Translations under genes and position numbers: made by a program | Origin: Flavobacteriaceae bacterium | GTDB lineage: Bacteria > Bacteroidota > Bacteroidia > Flavobacteriales > Flavobacteriaceae | Direction of reading: 5' to 3' | DNA length: 51,296 nucleotides | Assembly: GCA_002862805.1 (NCBI GenBank) | Contig: PKEA01000061.1 | Coordinates: forward strand, 1 to 51,296 | Notes under the pieces: model-generated | What the model was told of the DNA's origin: nothing | Seen by the model: the letters and a program-made list of their open reading frames with translations, nothing else | Database searches by the model: none | Part shown: positions 1 to 7,932 of the stretch, piece after piece | Layout of the letters: the number at the start of each line of letters is the position of its first letter | Numbering within the stretch: the stretch's first letter is position 1

Positions 1-70
1 TAGGCTATAGATGTAAAGGCAGTAATGTCATAGTCAAGTAGTACTAATAACCCGTAAGCTTATGTACATT
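1..70 (+). rRNA. 23S ribosomal RNA, 3' end (partial)
   Basis: The window opens inside the last part of a large-subunit rRNA. The stretch GTACTAATAACCCGTAAGC around 41-59 matches the conserved 3'-terminal segment of bacterial 23S rRNA (E. coli has GTACTAATGAACCGTGAGGC there). A 5S gene follows about 145 nt downstream on the same strand, as in a normal rRNA operon. The exact 3' end is estimated from the E. coli alignment in memory. Confidence 0.9.
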
Positions 71-72
71 TT

Positions 73-92
73 CCTCCCACTTCGGTGGGAGG
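73..92 (+). other. UUCG-capped hairpin in the 23S-5S spacer
   Basis: An 8-bp perfect stem (CCTCCCAC / GTGGGAGG) is closed by a TTCG loop in the very stable C(UUCG)G context, just after the 23S 3' end. No T-run follows it, so it is more likely a processing or folding element of the pre-rRNA than a terminator. That role is inferred. Confidence 0.5.
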
Positions 93-149
93 GAGAAACT
101 TTCTATACAAACATGATTTTCTTATCTCAGTATGTTAAAGATATTATTT

Positions 150-185
150 TTAATTATGAATTGTCAATTATCAATTGTTAATTAA
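150..185. repeat. AT-rich inverted repeat in the 23S-5S spacer
   Basis: Two 14-nt arms (150-163 and 172-185) pair at 12 of 14 positions around an 8-nt loop. The segment consists of AATTGTCAATTATCAATTG-like repeats typical of spacer DNA in AT-rich genomes. It could fold in the pre-rRNA as a processing stalk before 5S; no coding potential is visible. Confidence 0.4.
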
Positions 186-214
186 AAAAAGTTGTCCAAA
201 GCAACTAACCTTTT

Positions 215-323
<109 letters not shown>

Positions 324-330
324 TTTTAAA

Positions 331-358
331 AACCCTGTTCTAACGAACGGGGTTTTTT
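331..358 (+). terminator. rRNA operon terminator
   Basis: A 10-bp stem (331-340 with 345-354, one G-T wobble) and a TAAC loop run into six Ts, 7 nt after the 5S end. This is a textbook intrinsic terminator for the rRNA operon. Confidence 0.85.
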
Positions 359-389
359 GTTTTAAATCAGTTTTGACAAAATAACAAAC

Positions 390-421
390 AAAAAAGACGA
401 ACTAAATAGTACGTCTTTTTT
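390..421. terminator. Bidirectional terminator between rRNA operon and RNA methyltransferase gene
   Basis: Arms AAAAAAGACG (390-399) and CGTCTTTTTT (412-421) are perfectly complementary, with an inner ACT/AGT pair. The A-tract before and T-tract after make it functional on both strands. It can end the minus-strand methyltransferase transcript as well as rRNA read-through. Confidence 0.75.
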
Positions 422-446
422 TATATTATAATGTTTTATATAATTA

Positions 447-905
447 TTACTGTCTAGGTTTGTTTATTCCTCTATCATAAAGTACAATACTGCCAGCAAC
501 GGAAACATTTAAACTTTTTTCGGACTTAAATTTCACTAAATAATGACATTTTTCTATGGCTTTTTTAGACAAACCATGATCTTCTGCGCCTAATAAATAG
601 ACACAACGTCTTGGATGTTCAAAGGTTTCTAAATCTGTAGCGTTTTCATCTAGTTCTACACCGACTAATCGTGCGCCTTTTGGTAAGTTTTTATAAAATT
701 CTTCAAAGGATTCATAATGAAAATAAGGTAATGATTTTACTGCATTATGTGTATCACAAGCTTGTTTGGCATATCTATTTCCTATGGTGAAAATGTAACT
801 AGCGCCTAAGTTTTGAGCAGAACGCCACAAAACGCCTAAATTTTCTGGAGTTTTACCGTTTTGTATGCCAATACCGAAGTACTCGGTTATAAAATTATCA
901 TTCAT
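447..905 (-). CDS. SpoU/TrmH-family RNA 2'-O-methyltransferase
   Basis: This 152-aa protein is a compact SPOUT methyltransferase that transfers a methyl group from S-adenosylmethionine to a ribose 2'-OH of tRNA or rRNA. The three SpoU motifs are visible: motif 1 NLGVLWRSAQNLGA near residues 22-35 with the N and R of the family, motif 2 YLLGAEDHGLS near 103-113, and motif 3 SLNVSVAGSIVLYD near 130-143, which forms the knotted SAM site. There is no N-terminal RNA-binding extension, which fits the short TrmL-like subgroup, but the substrate cannot be read from sequence. It is monocistronic, convergent with the rRNA operon and separated from it by a bidirectional terminator. Its promoter was not found. 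Confidence 0.9.
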   Translation of the reverse strand: MNDNFITEYFGIGIQNGKTPENLGVLWRSAQNLGASYIFTIGNRYAKQACDTHNAVKSLPYFHYESFEEFYKNLPKGARLVGVELDENATDLETFEHPRRCVYLLGAEDHGLSKKAIEKCHYLVKFKSEKSLNVSVAGSIVLYDRGINKPRQ

Positions 906-968
906 ACTGTAAATTTATAAGCTATTATTGACATGGTAAAATTACTAGATTTGTTTTAATGTTAAATT

Positions 969-1526
969 TTAAAAATGTTCTTCACCATAATCATCAATTA
1001 ATATTTTCTGGTTTGGATTAAGACATGGTATATTCCAATTTTCTTTGTCTTTAATATGTTTTATTAAACACTCTAAATCTAATCCTTCTATTAGATGATT
1101 CTTTAAGAATTGCCCTTTATTTTTCTTTGACAGTAAATTAACTGGTGATTCAGAATCTATCCTAACTTCGAACTTATATAGATAATAGAAATCATTATAC
1201 AAGAAGCCTTTTAATTTAAAAAATTTATTTTTATCTAATTGATGACCCATAATATAATCTTCATTTAGTTCAGGAATTTTATTTTTTATAATTATTTTAT
1301 AAAAATTAACATTAGTAAAGCCCTTAGATTTAATTTCACTAACTGAAACAATGTCAGTTTTAGTAATGATAGAATCTATTTTTTTTAAATATTTTTCAGT
1401 CATCCCACGTGCAGGATATTCAAGAGCCTTAAATTTTAATGAGTATTCTAAATCAGAATTTAACTCTTGTGAAAAAGACCTTAAAGTTGAACTAATAAAT
1501 AGAATAACGATAATTATTTTATTCAT
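969..1526 (-). CDS. Unrecognised secreted protein (185 aa)
   Basis: I do not recognise this family. The first 20 residues (MNKIIIVILFISSTLRSFSQ) form a signal peptide with the FSQ end common in Flavobacteria, and there is no lipobox. The mature part of about 165 residues is Lys/Ile/Asn-rich without transmembrane segments. It contains the phrase GFTNVNFYKIIIKNKIPELNED and ends in an acidic DDYGEEHF tail. It has one Cys pair (about residues 152 and 168) that could form a disulphide in the periplasm. It lies between conserved genes next to a dispersed intergenic repeat, and its very AT-rich composition suggests a strain-variable gene. The function is unknown. Confidence 0.7.
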   Translation of the reverse strand: MNKIIIVILFISSTLRSFSQELNSDLEYSLKFKALEYPARGMTEKYLKKIDSIITKTDIVSVSEIKSKGFTNVNFYKIIIKNKIPELNEDYIMGHQLDKNKFFKLKGFLYNDFYYLYKFEVRIDSESPVNLLSKKNKGQFLKNHLIEGLDLECLIKHIKDKENWNIPCLNPNQKILIDDYGEEHF

Positions 1527-1582
1527 TTTAATATTTTTATTGCTAATTTATAATATTTTTTTGATTGTTGCACGATTTCCTG

Positions 1583-1652
1583 TGAGGGATAGTAGCGGCA
1601 TCCTTTTATGAAATGTAAATGGAATAAAAGATATAGCGAATAGCCCGACCGT
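1583..1652. repeat. Dispersed palindrome-like repeat, copy A
   Basis: The core TAGTAGCGGCATCCTTTTATG (first 20 nt at about 1591-1610), a variable loop and ATAAAAGATATAGCGAAT at about 1625-1642 recur in inverted orientation at about 28335-28385. The CTTTTAT and ATAAAAG arms can pair. It is noncoding and lies between a hypothetical gene and the acyl-CoA dehydrogenase terminator. From memory, elements with GGCATCCTTTT...AGATATAGCG are common in Flavobacterium intergenic regions. Confidence 0.6.
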
Positions 1653-1673
1653 AACGAAGTGGAGGACACAGCA

Positions 1674-1707
1674 TAAAAAAAGCCCGACTTTAAAAATCGG
1701 ACTTTAT
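1674..1707 (-). terminator. Terminator of the acyl-CoA dehydrogenase gene
   Basis: Read on the minus strand, AAAGTCCGAT pairs with GTCGGGCTTT across a short A/T loop and runs into a stretch of seven Ts. It sits about 20 nt past the dehydrogenase stop codon. Confidence 0.75.
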
Positions 1708-1726
1708 AATATTTATTAGCGTTAGC

Positions 1727-2866
1727 TTATTTTACTAATCCTCTTGAAATTACTATACGTTGAATTTCTGAAGTTCCTTCGTAAATTTGGGTGATTTTAG
1801 AATCACGCATCATTCTTTCTACGTGGTATTCGCTTACATATCCGTTTCCACCGTGAATTTGTACTGCATCATTAGCCACTTCTAAAGCAATTTCAGAAGC
1901 GTATAATTTAGCCATTGCACCAGAATGCGCAATATCTTCACCTGCATCTTTTTCGGCAGCAGCTTTGTGAATTAATAATCTAGCAGCAGTTATTTTAACA
2001 TGCATATCTGCTAATTTGAAAGCGATTGCTTGGTGTTGGAAAATTGGTTTTCCGAAAGTTATACGCTCTTGAGCATATTTTAAAGCTAATTCGTAAGCAC
2101 CTTGAGCGATTCCTAATGCTTGAGAGGCAATTCCGATTCTTCCTCCGTTTAATGTTGACATAGCGAAACTAAATCCGAATCCGTCTGCACCAATTCTATT
2201 TTCTTTAGGAACTTTTACATCATTAAATAATAAAGTATGTGTATCAGAACCTCTAATTCCCATTTTCTTTTCTTTAGGTCCTACTTCAAAACCTGGCATT
2301 CCTTTTTCTACAATAAGAACGTTAATTCCTTTGTGACCTTTTGCAGCATCCGTTTGAGCAATTACTAAATAAGTAGATGCAGTTCCACCATTTGTAATCC
2401 AGTTTTTTGTACCGTTTAATAAATAATGGTCGCCTTTGTCAATTGCAGTGGTTCTTTGAGAAGTTGCATCAGAACCTGCTTCTGGCTCTGATAAACAAAA
2501 TGCTCCAATAACTTCTCCTTTAGCAAGTGGTGTTAAATATTTAACTTTTTGTTCTTCCGAACCGTATTTTTCTAATCCAGCACACACTAGTGAATTATTA
2601 ACCGACATGATTACTGCTGCAGATGCATCCACTTTTGCAATTTCTTCCATTGCTAAAACATAAGAAACACTGTCTAAACCAGCCCCACCATATTTTGGGT
2701 CAACCATCATTCCCATGAAACCTAAATCAGCCATCATTTTAACTTGTTCAGTAGGAAATTTTGAGTGTTCATCTCTTTCTATTACTCCAGGTAATAATTC
2801 TGTTTGAGCAAAATCTCTAGCTGCTTGCTGAATCATTAATTGCTCTTCGGTTAATTTAAAATCCAT
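1727..2866 (-). CDS. Acyl-CoA dehydrogenase (short/medium-chain type)
   Basis: This 379-aa flavoprotein oxidises acyl-CoA to trans-2-enoyl-CoA and passes electrons to ETF, in fatty-acid or branched-chain amino-acid breakdown. Both family signatures are present: GAFCLSEPEAGSD near residue 121 (FAD/substrate loop) and QIYEGTSEIQRIVISRGL at the C-terminus, where Glu363 is the expected catalytic base. The FAD-binding RITFGKPIFQHQA and the substrate region YVSEYHVERMMRDSKI are also intact. The length is typical. The position of the catalytic Glu matches short-chain/butyryl-CoA-type enzymes, but chain-length preference is not certain. It is monocistronic with its own promoter and terminator. Confidence 0.93.
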   Translation of the reverse strand: MDFKLTEEQLMIQQAARDFAQTELLPGVIERDEHSKFPTEQVKMMADLGFMGMMVDPKYGGAGLDSVSYVLAMEEIAKVDASAAVIMSVNNSLVCAGLEKYGSEEQKVKYLTPLAKGEVIGAFCLSEPEAGSDATSQRTTAIDKGDHYLLNGTKNWITNGGTASTYLVIAQTDAAKGHKGINVLIVEKGMPGFEVGPKEKKMGIRGSDTHTLLFNDVKVPKENRIGADGFGFSFAMSTLNGGRIGIASQALGIAQGAYELALKYAQERITFGKPIFQHQAIAFKLADMHVKITAARLLIHKAAAEKDAGEDIAHSGAMAKLYASEIALEVANDAVQIHGGNGYVSEYHVERMMRDSKITQIYEGTSEIQRIVISRGLVK

Positions 2867-2904
2867 AGTATATTAATAAAGTTGGTGTATTTTATAAAAG
2901 TTTT

Positions 2905-2935
2905 CAAATGTACTTATTAATTAGCAATTTTTCAA
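2905..2935 (-). promoter_or_regulatory. Promoter of the acyl-CoA dehydrogenase gene
   Basis: On the minus strand TACATTTG (plus 2905-2912) fits the Bacteroidetes -7 box TAnnTTTG, and a TTG (plus CAA 2933-2935) lies 20 nt upstream. The predicted start of transcription gives a leader of about 33 nt. Confidence 0.55.
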
Positions 2936-2957
2936 TAGTAATTTGTAATTTTAACCC

Positions 2958-4028
2958 ATGTTTAAAGATAGTTATCAGGTTGTTGGCGTAATGTCGGGCA
3001 CATCCTTAGATGGTGTAGATTTGGTTTATGTGACCTTAACATATTCTGATAAATGGGAGTTTAAGATTCGTTTTTCTGAGACTATTCCTTATTCAGACTA
3101 TTGGTTTAATCTGTTGTCAAGTGCTGTAAATTCTTCAAAACAAGAACTGTTAGATTTAAATGAATCTTACACGGAAGAATTGGCTAGAATAATAAATTCT
3201 TTTATTTTGAAGTATTCTATTGTTGAAATTGACGCAGTTGCTTCTCATGGACACACAGTTTTACATCAACCACAAAATGGATTTACACTTCAAATAGGTA
3301 ATTTAGAAAAACTGTCTACTTTGCTTAAGCAAAATGTAGTTTGTGATTTTAGAGTTCAAGATGTTGAATTAGGAGGACAAGGAGCGCCATTAGTGCCTAT
3401 TGGCGATCGTTTGTTGTTTTCTCAATATGAATATTGTTTGAATTTAGGTGGATTTTCGAATATTTCATTTGAAGAAAATTCACGTAGAATTGCATTTGAT
3501 ATTTCACCTGTTAATACTGTGATGAATTTGTATGCAAATAAATTAGGTTTTGCTTATGACGATAGAGGTAGTTTAGCAAGAAGTGGAAATTTAAATACTA
3601 AGTTATTAGCCGAATTGAATGGCTTACCTTTTTATAAATTGCCTTATCCAAAATCACTAGGAATTGAATTTGTCAATGAAATCATATTACCGTTAATTTC
3701 TAAATATAAGATTTCTGAAATTGATTTGTTGCGAACATTTGTAGAACATGTTGCTTTTCAAATAAGTAGCTCAATATCTCGAGGAGATACATCACTTTTA
3801 GTAACTGGAGGAGGAGCTTATAACGATTTTTTAATTGAACGAATGCAAAGTTATTTGCCTGAAATTAATATTGTTATTCCTGATAAAGTTACGTTAGAGT
3901 TTAAAGAAGCACTTGTTTTTGCATTACTAGGAGTTTTAAAATTGCGTAATGAAATTAATGTATTATCGTCAGTTACTGGAGCAAATAAGGATCATTGTTC
4001 AGGAAAAGTTTTTCACTATAATTTATAA
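2958..4028 (+). CDS. anmK: Anhydro-N-acetylmuramic acid kinase
   Basis: This 356-aa cytoplasmic enzyme converts 1,6-anhydro-MurNAc released by cell-wall turnover to MurNAc-6-phosphate, using ATP. The diagnostic N-terminal GVMSGTSLDGVD (residues 10-21) is the phosphate-binding loop of the AnmK family. The ASHGHTVLHQP motif, the FRVQDVELGGQGAPLVPIGD region (catalytic Asp) and the C-terminal LLVTGGGAYND motif follow in the expected order. It diverges from acyl-CoA dehydrogenase across 91 bp. No partner recycling gene is adjacent, but the Mpl ligase at 45882-47237 belongs to the same process. Confidence 0.95.
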   Translation: MFKDSYQVVGVMSGTSLDGVDLVYVTLTYSDKWEFKIRFSETIPYSDYWFNLLSSAVNSSKQELLDLNESYTEELARIINSFILKYSIVEIDAVASHGHTVLHQPQNGFTLQIGNLEKLSTLLKQNVVCDFRVQDVELGGQGAPLVPIGDRLLFSQYEYCLNLGGFSNISFEENSRRIAFDISPVNTVMNLYANKLGFAYDDRGSLARSGNLNTKLLAELNGLPFYKLPYPKSLGIEFVNEIILPLISKYKISEIDLLRTFVEHVAFQISSSISRGDTSLLVTGGGAYNDFLIERMQSYLPEINIVIPDKVTLEFKEALVFALLGVLKLRNEINVLSSVTGANKDHCSGKVFHYNL

Positions 4029-4091
4029 TACACTGAAAATCAGTTATCAGTTGTTTTTTTGAAATGCCAACTTGTTAATTTAGAGTTACAG

Positions 4092-4124
4092 AATATACAT
4101 AATTCATAAGAATATGTATATTTG
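4092..4124 (+). promoter_or_regulatory. Promoter with overlapping dyad upstream of the amino-acid dehydrogenase
   Basis: TATATTTG at 4117-4124 is an exact TAnnTTTG -7 box, 24 nt before the ATG at 4149. A perfect 9-bp inverted repeat (AATATACAT at 4092-4100, ATGTATATT at 4114-4122) spans the spacer and covers most of the -7 box, with arm centres 22 bp apart. That geometry suits a dimeric regulator. No clear TTG lies at -33, so the promoter may need help or be regulated. Confidence 0.5.
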
Positions 4125-4148
4125 TAAAACTCAAAAGAACCAACATAA

Positions 4149-5378
4149 ATGAAAGATTTATTAAAGAAATTTGAAAATAAAGAACCAGAAATAGTATTCA
4201 ATTGGAAAGATCCTGAAACAGAAGCAGAAGGATGGACGGTAATTAATTCTTTAAGAGGTGGTGCTGCAGGTGGCGGAACCAGAATGCGTAAAGGGTTAGA
4301 TATGAATGAAGTACTTTCTTTAGCTAAGACTATGGAAGTTAAATTTTCTGTTTCTGGACCAGCAATTGGTGGTGCAAAGTCAGGAATTAATTTTGATCCA
4401 AATGATCCTCGTAAAAAAGGTGTTTTAGAAAGATGGTATAAAGCAGTTTCTCCTTTGCTTAAAAACTACTATGGAACTGGTGGAGATTTAAATGTGGATG
4501 AAATTCATGAAGTTATTCCTATGACAGAAGCTTGTGGTGTTTGGCATCCGCAAGAAGGAGTTTTTAATGGACATTTTCAACCAACAGAAGCAGATAAAAT
4601 TAATAGAATTGGACAATTGCGTCAAGGAGTAATCAAAGTAATAGAAAATCCAAATTTTTCTCCAGATGTAAACAGAAAGTATACAATTGCTGATATGATT
4701 ACCGGTTATGGAGTTGCTGAAGCTGTTCGTCATTTTTATGATATTTATGGTGGTAATGTAAAAGGGAAAAAAGCTATTGTTCAGGGTTTTGGAAACGTAG
4801 GTTCTGCAGCAGCTTTTTATTTAGCTGAAATGGGAGCTAAAGTAGTTGGAATTATTGATAGAGATGGTGGTTTAATTAATGAAAATGGTTTTTCATTTCA
4901 AGAAATTACAGAACTATTCTTAAATAAAGATGGAAATAAATTAGTTGCGCCTAATATGATTCCTTTTGATGAAATAAATGAGAAAATTTGGACTTTAGGT
5001 GCAGATATTTTCGCACCGTGCGCAGCTTCAAGATTAGTTCAAAAAACACAAGTAGACGCAATGATTGAATCTGGTTTAGAAGTAATTTCATGTGGTGCTA
5101 ATGTTCCTTTTGCTGATAAAGAAATTTTCTTTGGATCAATTATGGAAGAAACAGACTCTAAAGTAAGTTTAATTCCAGACTTTATTTCGAACTGTGGAAT
5201 GGCAAGAGTTTTTGCATATTTTATGGAGAAAAAAGTACAAATGACTGATGAATCAATTTTTTCTGACACTTCAAATATTATAAAATCAGCAATTCAAAAA
5301 ACATTCGATGCAAATTCAGATAAAAAGAATATTAGTGCTCGCGCATTTGAAATTGCTTTAAAACAACTTATTAAATAA
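4149..5378 (+). CDS. Glu/Leu/Phe/Val dehydrogenase family protein
   Basis: This 409-aa enzyme performs NAD(P)-linked oxidative deamination of an amino acid to the 2-oxo acid and ammonia, or the reverse. The N-terminal dimerisation/catalytic domain carries SGPAIGGAKSGI, with Lys77 as the expected catalytic lysine, and GTGGDLNVDE with the catalytic Asp. The C-terminal Rossmann domain begins with AIVQGFGNVGSAAAFYLAE near residue 210. The 409-aa length is closer to glutamate dehydrogenases than to the ~365-aa leucine dehydrogenases, but the short N-terminus and the sequence around Gly-Gly-Gly-Thr do not settle the substrate. nhaD follows after 7 nt, suggesting co-transcription. Confidence 0.88.
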   Translation: MKDLLKKFENKEPEIVFNWKDPETEAEGWTVINSLRGGAAGGGTRMRKGLDMNEVLSLAKTMEVKFSVSGPAIGGAKSGINFDPNDPRKKGVLERWYKAVSPLLKNYYGTGGDLNVDEIHEVIPMTEACGVWHPQEGVFNGHFQPTEADKINRIGQLRQGVIKVIENPNFSPDVNRKYTIADMITGYGVAEAVRHFYDIYGGNVKGKKAIVQGFGNVGSAAAFYLAEMGAKVVGIIDRDGGLINENGFSFQEITELFLNKDGNKLVAPNMIPFDEINEKIWTLGADIFAPCAASRLVQKTQVDAMIESGLEVISCGANVPFADKEIFFGSIMEETDSKVSLIPDFISNCGMARVFAYFMEKKVQMTDESIFSDTSNIIKSAIQKTFDANSDKKNISARAFEIALKQLIK

Positions 5379-5385
5379 TTAAAAA

Positions 5386-6741
5386 ATGGAAATTCTATTA
5401 ATTACAATATTTGTTCTTGGTTATGTTGCAATAGCTATGGAACACACTTTTAAAATTGACAAATTAATTCCTGCTTTAGGAATGATGGCAATTTTATGGG
5501 CATTAATAGCTGTAAATCATTTGGAAGTTTTTGAGATTCTTCCTGGTGTTGGAAAAGAAAGCCATCATGTAGAAGGTGTTTTGTTACATCATTTAGGAAA
5601 AACAGCCGAGATTTTATTTTTCCTTATGGGAGCTATGACTATTGTTGAAATTGTTGATTATTTTGATGGTTTTTCTACTATTAAATCATTTATTAAAACT
5701 AAAAGTAAAGGAAAGTTACTTTGGTTGTTTACTATTTTGGCATTTGTACTTTCAGCTATTATTGACAATTTAACAGCAACAATTGTATTAATTACAATTT
5801 TACAAAAAATCATAAAAGACAGAGAAGTGCGTCTGTGGTTTGCTGGATTAATTGTAATTGCAGCTAATGCAGGTGGTGCTTGGTCTCCAATCGGAGATGT
5901 TACTACAACAATGCTTTGGATTGCAAATAAAGTTTCTGCAGCGCAATTAATTGAGCACGTATTGTTGCCTTCTATTTTATGTTTTGCAGTTCCTACATTT
6001 ATTGCTTCTCGAATGAAGATATTTAAAGGTTTTATTGAGCCAGAAGTTGAAGAAGAGAAATCTACTGATAAATATAGTGCAATAATGTTCTACTTAGGTT
6101 TGGGCTCAATTCTATTTGTACCTGTATTTAAAACAATAACACATTTACCACCTTATGTAGGAATGATGTTGTCTTTAGCGGTAGTAGCTGCTGTAGCAGA
6201 GTTTTTAAGTAATAGAAAATTTACATTAGGTGAAGCTACTTCAGAAGGCGGACATCATTCGCCTGTTCATAAGTCGCTATCAAAAATTGAAATGCCAAGT
6301 ATTTTGTTCTTTTTAGGAATTTTAATGGCTGTTGCAGCTTTAGAATCTCTGGGAATGTTATTTGACTTTGCAGGAACTTTAGAAGCTAATGTTCCTTACC
6401 TTGGTACTGAACATTCTTCTACAAAAATTTCTGATTTAGTAGTTTTATTGTTAGGAGTAGGTTCAGCAGTAATCGATAATGTACCATTAGTTGCAGCAAG
6501 TATTGGAATGTTTCAAATTGGAATGGATGAACCAGCATGGCATTTTATTGCTTATTCAGCTGGTACTGGAGGTAGTATCTTAATTATAGGTTCTGCTGCA
6601 GGTGTTGTTGCAATGGGAATGGAAAAAATTGACTTCATGTGGTATTTAAAAAATATTGGATGGTTAGCGTTAGTTGGTTTCTTGGCAGGCTCTGCAGGTT
6701 TTATCATTTTAAGAGATTTTTTACTAAACGCTGCTCATTAA
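5386..6741 (+). CDS. nhaD: NhaD-type sodium:proton antiporter
   Basis: A 451-aa polytopic inner-membrane protein of the ArsB/NhaD ion-transporter superfamily that expels Na+ in exchange for H+. At least ten hydrophobic segments are visible. The paired motifs FVLSAIIDNLTATIVL (about 121-136) and LGVGSAVIDNVPLVAAS (about 356-372) are the inverted-repeat Asp-Asn elements expected in the transport path. ANAGGAWSPIGDVTTTM near 167-183 is also typical. It is likely translated with the upstream amino-acid dehydrogenase (7-nt gap), and 47 nt separate it from the exbB-like gene. Confidence 0.92.
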   Translation: MEILLITIFVLGYVAIAMEHTFKIDKLIPALGMMAILWALIAVNHLEVFEILPGVGKESHHVEGVLLHHLGKTAEILFFLMGAMTIVEIVDYFDGFSTIKSFIKTKSKGKLLWLFTILAFVLSAIIDNLTATIVLITILQKIIKDREVRLWFAGLIVIAANAGGAWSPIGDVTTTMLWIANKVSAAQLIEHVLLPSILCFAVPTFIASRMKIFKGFIEPEVEEEKSTDKYSAIMFYLGLGSILFVPVFKTITHLPPYVGMMLSLAVVAAVAEFLSNRKFTLGEATSEGGHHSPVHKSLSKIEMPSILFFLGILMAVAALESLGMLFDFAGTLEANVPYLGTEHSSTKISDLVVLLLGVGSAVIDNVPLVAASIGMFQIGMDEPAWHFIAYSAGTGGSILIIGSAAGVVAMGMEKIDFMWYLKNIGWLALVGFLAGSAGFIILRDFLLNAAH

Positions 6742-6788
6742 AAAAACAATTTTTTTTTAAATTATTCGTTATATAATAAATTTTAAAC

Positions 6789-7496
6789 ATGAATATATTT
6801 CTTCAAGCAGATAGTTTAGCTGTAGCAAGTCAAATTTTACCAGAAGACACACAACCAGTTGAACAAACTTTATCAATTTGGTCATTACTTACAAGTGGTG
6901 GAGCAGGTGGTATAGCAATAATGATTGTATTGTTCTTGTTGTTATTTATGGCTTTATTTCTTTATTTTGAGAGAATTATGGCAATCAATAAAGCAAGTAA
7001 AATTGACTCTAGCTTTATGAATAATATTAAGTTACATATTTCTTCAGGAAAAATAGATGCAGCAAAAATGTTATGTGCTCAAACAAATTCACCAGTCGCT
7101 CGTTTAATTGAAAAAGGAATTTCTCGCATTGGAAAACCTTTAGAAGATATTAATACTGCAATTGAAAACGCAGGTAATCTTGAATTGTATAAGTTAGAAA
7201 AAAACACAAGTATGTTGGCTACTATTTCTGGAGCCGGACCTATGATTGGTTTCTTAGGAACAGTACTTGGTATGATTCTTGCTTTTCATAAAATGGCTAG
7301 CGGAGGTGGGCAAATTGAAGTTGGTGCTCTTGCCGAAGGTATTTATACTGCAATGACTACAACAGTAGTTGGTCTTGTCGTTGGTATCATTGCTTATATG
7401 GGTTATAATCACTTAGTTGTTAAAACAAATAAGATTGTTAACCAAATGGAAGCTAATGCAGTTGAGTTTTTAGATTTATTAAACGAACCAGTATAA
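6789..7496 (+). CDS. exbB: MotA/TolQ/ExbB proton channel family protein
   Basis: This 235-aa inner-membrane protein forms the proton channel that, with ExbD, energises TonB. There is a periplasmic N-terminal tail, then a first helix at about residues 40-60 (IAIMIVLFLLLFMALFLYF). A cytoplasmic loop follows, then two C-terminal helices containing the family motif ATISGAGPMIGFLGTVLGMI near 140-159 and TAMTTTVVGLVVGIIAYMGY near 188-207. The next gene, an ExbD, starts 1 nt after the stop, and a TonB-like protein follows. The three form an operon for outer-membrane receptor energisation. Confidence 0.92.
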   Translation: MNIFLQADSLAVASQILPEDTQPVEQTLSIWSLLTSGGAGGIAIMIVLFLLLFMALFLYFERIMAINKASKIDSSFMNNIKLHISSGKIDAAKMLCAQTNSPVARLIEKGISRIGKPLEDINTAIENAGNLELYKLEKNTSMLATISGAGPMIGFLGTVLGMILAFHKMASGGGQIEVGALAEGIYTAMTTTVVGLVVGIIAYMGYNHLVVKTNKIVNQMEANAVEFLDLLNEPV

Positions 7497-7497
7497 T

Positions 7498-7893
7498 ATG
7501 AAGTTAGGTAAAAATAAAAATAAAGTATCTACTGAATTCAACATGTCTTCTATGACGGATATTGTTTTCTTGTTACTAATTTTTTTCATGATAACTTCAA
7601 CGATGGTTACTACTAATGCTTTAGATTTAGTTTTACCTAAAGGAAAAGGTAAAACCGATAGTAATAAAAATTTAGCGGTTAGTATAGATAAAGATTTACA
7701 ATTTTTTATAGATAAAGATAAAGTTGATGAGGCTCAGTTAGAGTCTCAGCTTTTGTCTTTAATGGAAAATCAAGAACAAAAAGCTATTATTTTGAGAGCA
7801 GAAAAATCTGTTCCACATGAAAAAGTGGTTTATGTAATGGATATTGCTTACAGAAATGGTATGAAAATGGTTGTAGCTGTAAATCCAAAATAA
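7498..7893 (+). CDS. exbD: Biopolymer transport protein ExbD/TolR
   Basis: A 131-aa partner of the ExbB channel. It has one transmembrane helix at about residues 21-38 (TDIVFLLLIFFMITSTMV), preceded by the conserved MSSMTDIVFLLL motif whose Asp (residue 21) is the proton-carrying residue of the family. A periplasmic domain of about 90 residues follows. The stretch KAIILRAEKSVPHEKVVYVMD is the typical ExbD fold signature. It starts 1 nt after exbB, consistent with translational coupling. Confidence 0.92.
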   Translation: MKLGKNKNKVSTEFNMSSMTDIVFLLLIFFMITSTMVTTNALDLVLPKGKGKTDSNKNLAVSIDKDLQFFIDKDKVDEAQLESQLLSLMENQEQKAIILRAEKSVPHEKVVYVMDIAYRNGMKMVVAVNPK

Positions 7894-7932
7894 TTTACAT
7901 CTTAGTTTTTCAATAATTTAACAATAGAAAAA

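Noticed and set aside
1351..1611. Plus-strand 86-codon ORF over the secreted-protein gene
   Set aside because: It is antisense to a gene with a convincing signal peptide, has no promoter box and lacks domain signals.
4032..4060. Terminator after anmK
   Set aside because: The stem (ACTGA/TCAGT) is only 5 bp and a 9-nt gap separates it from the T-run, so it is too weak to call.
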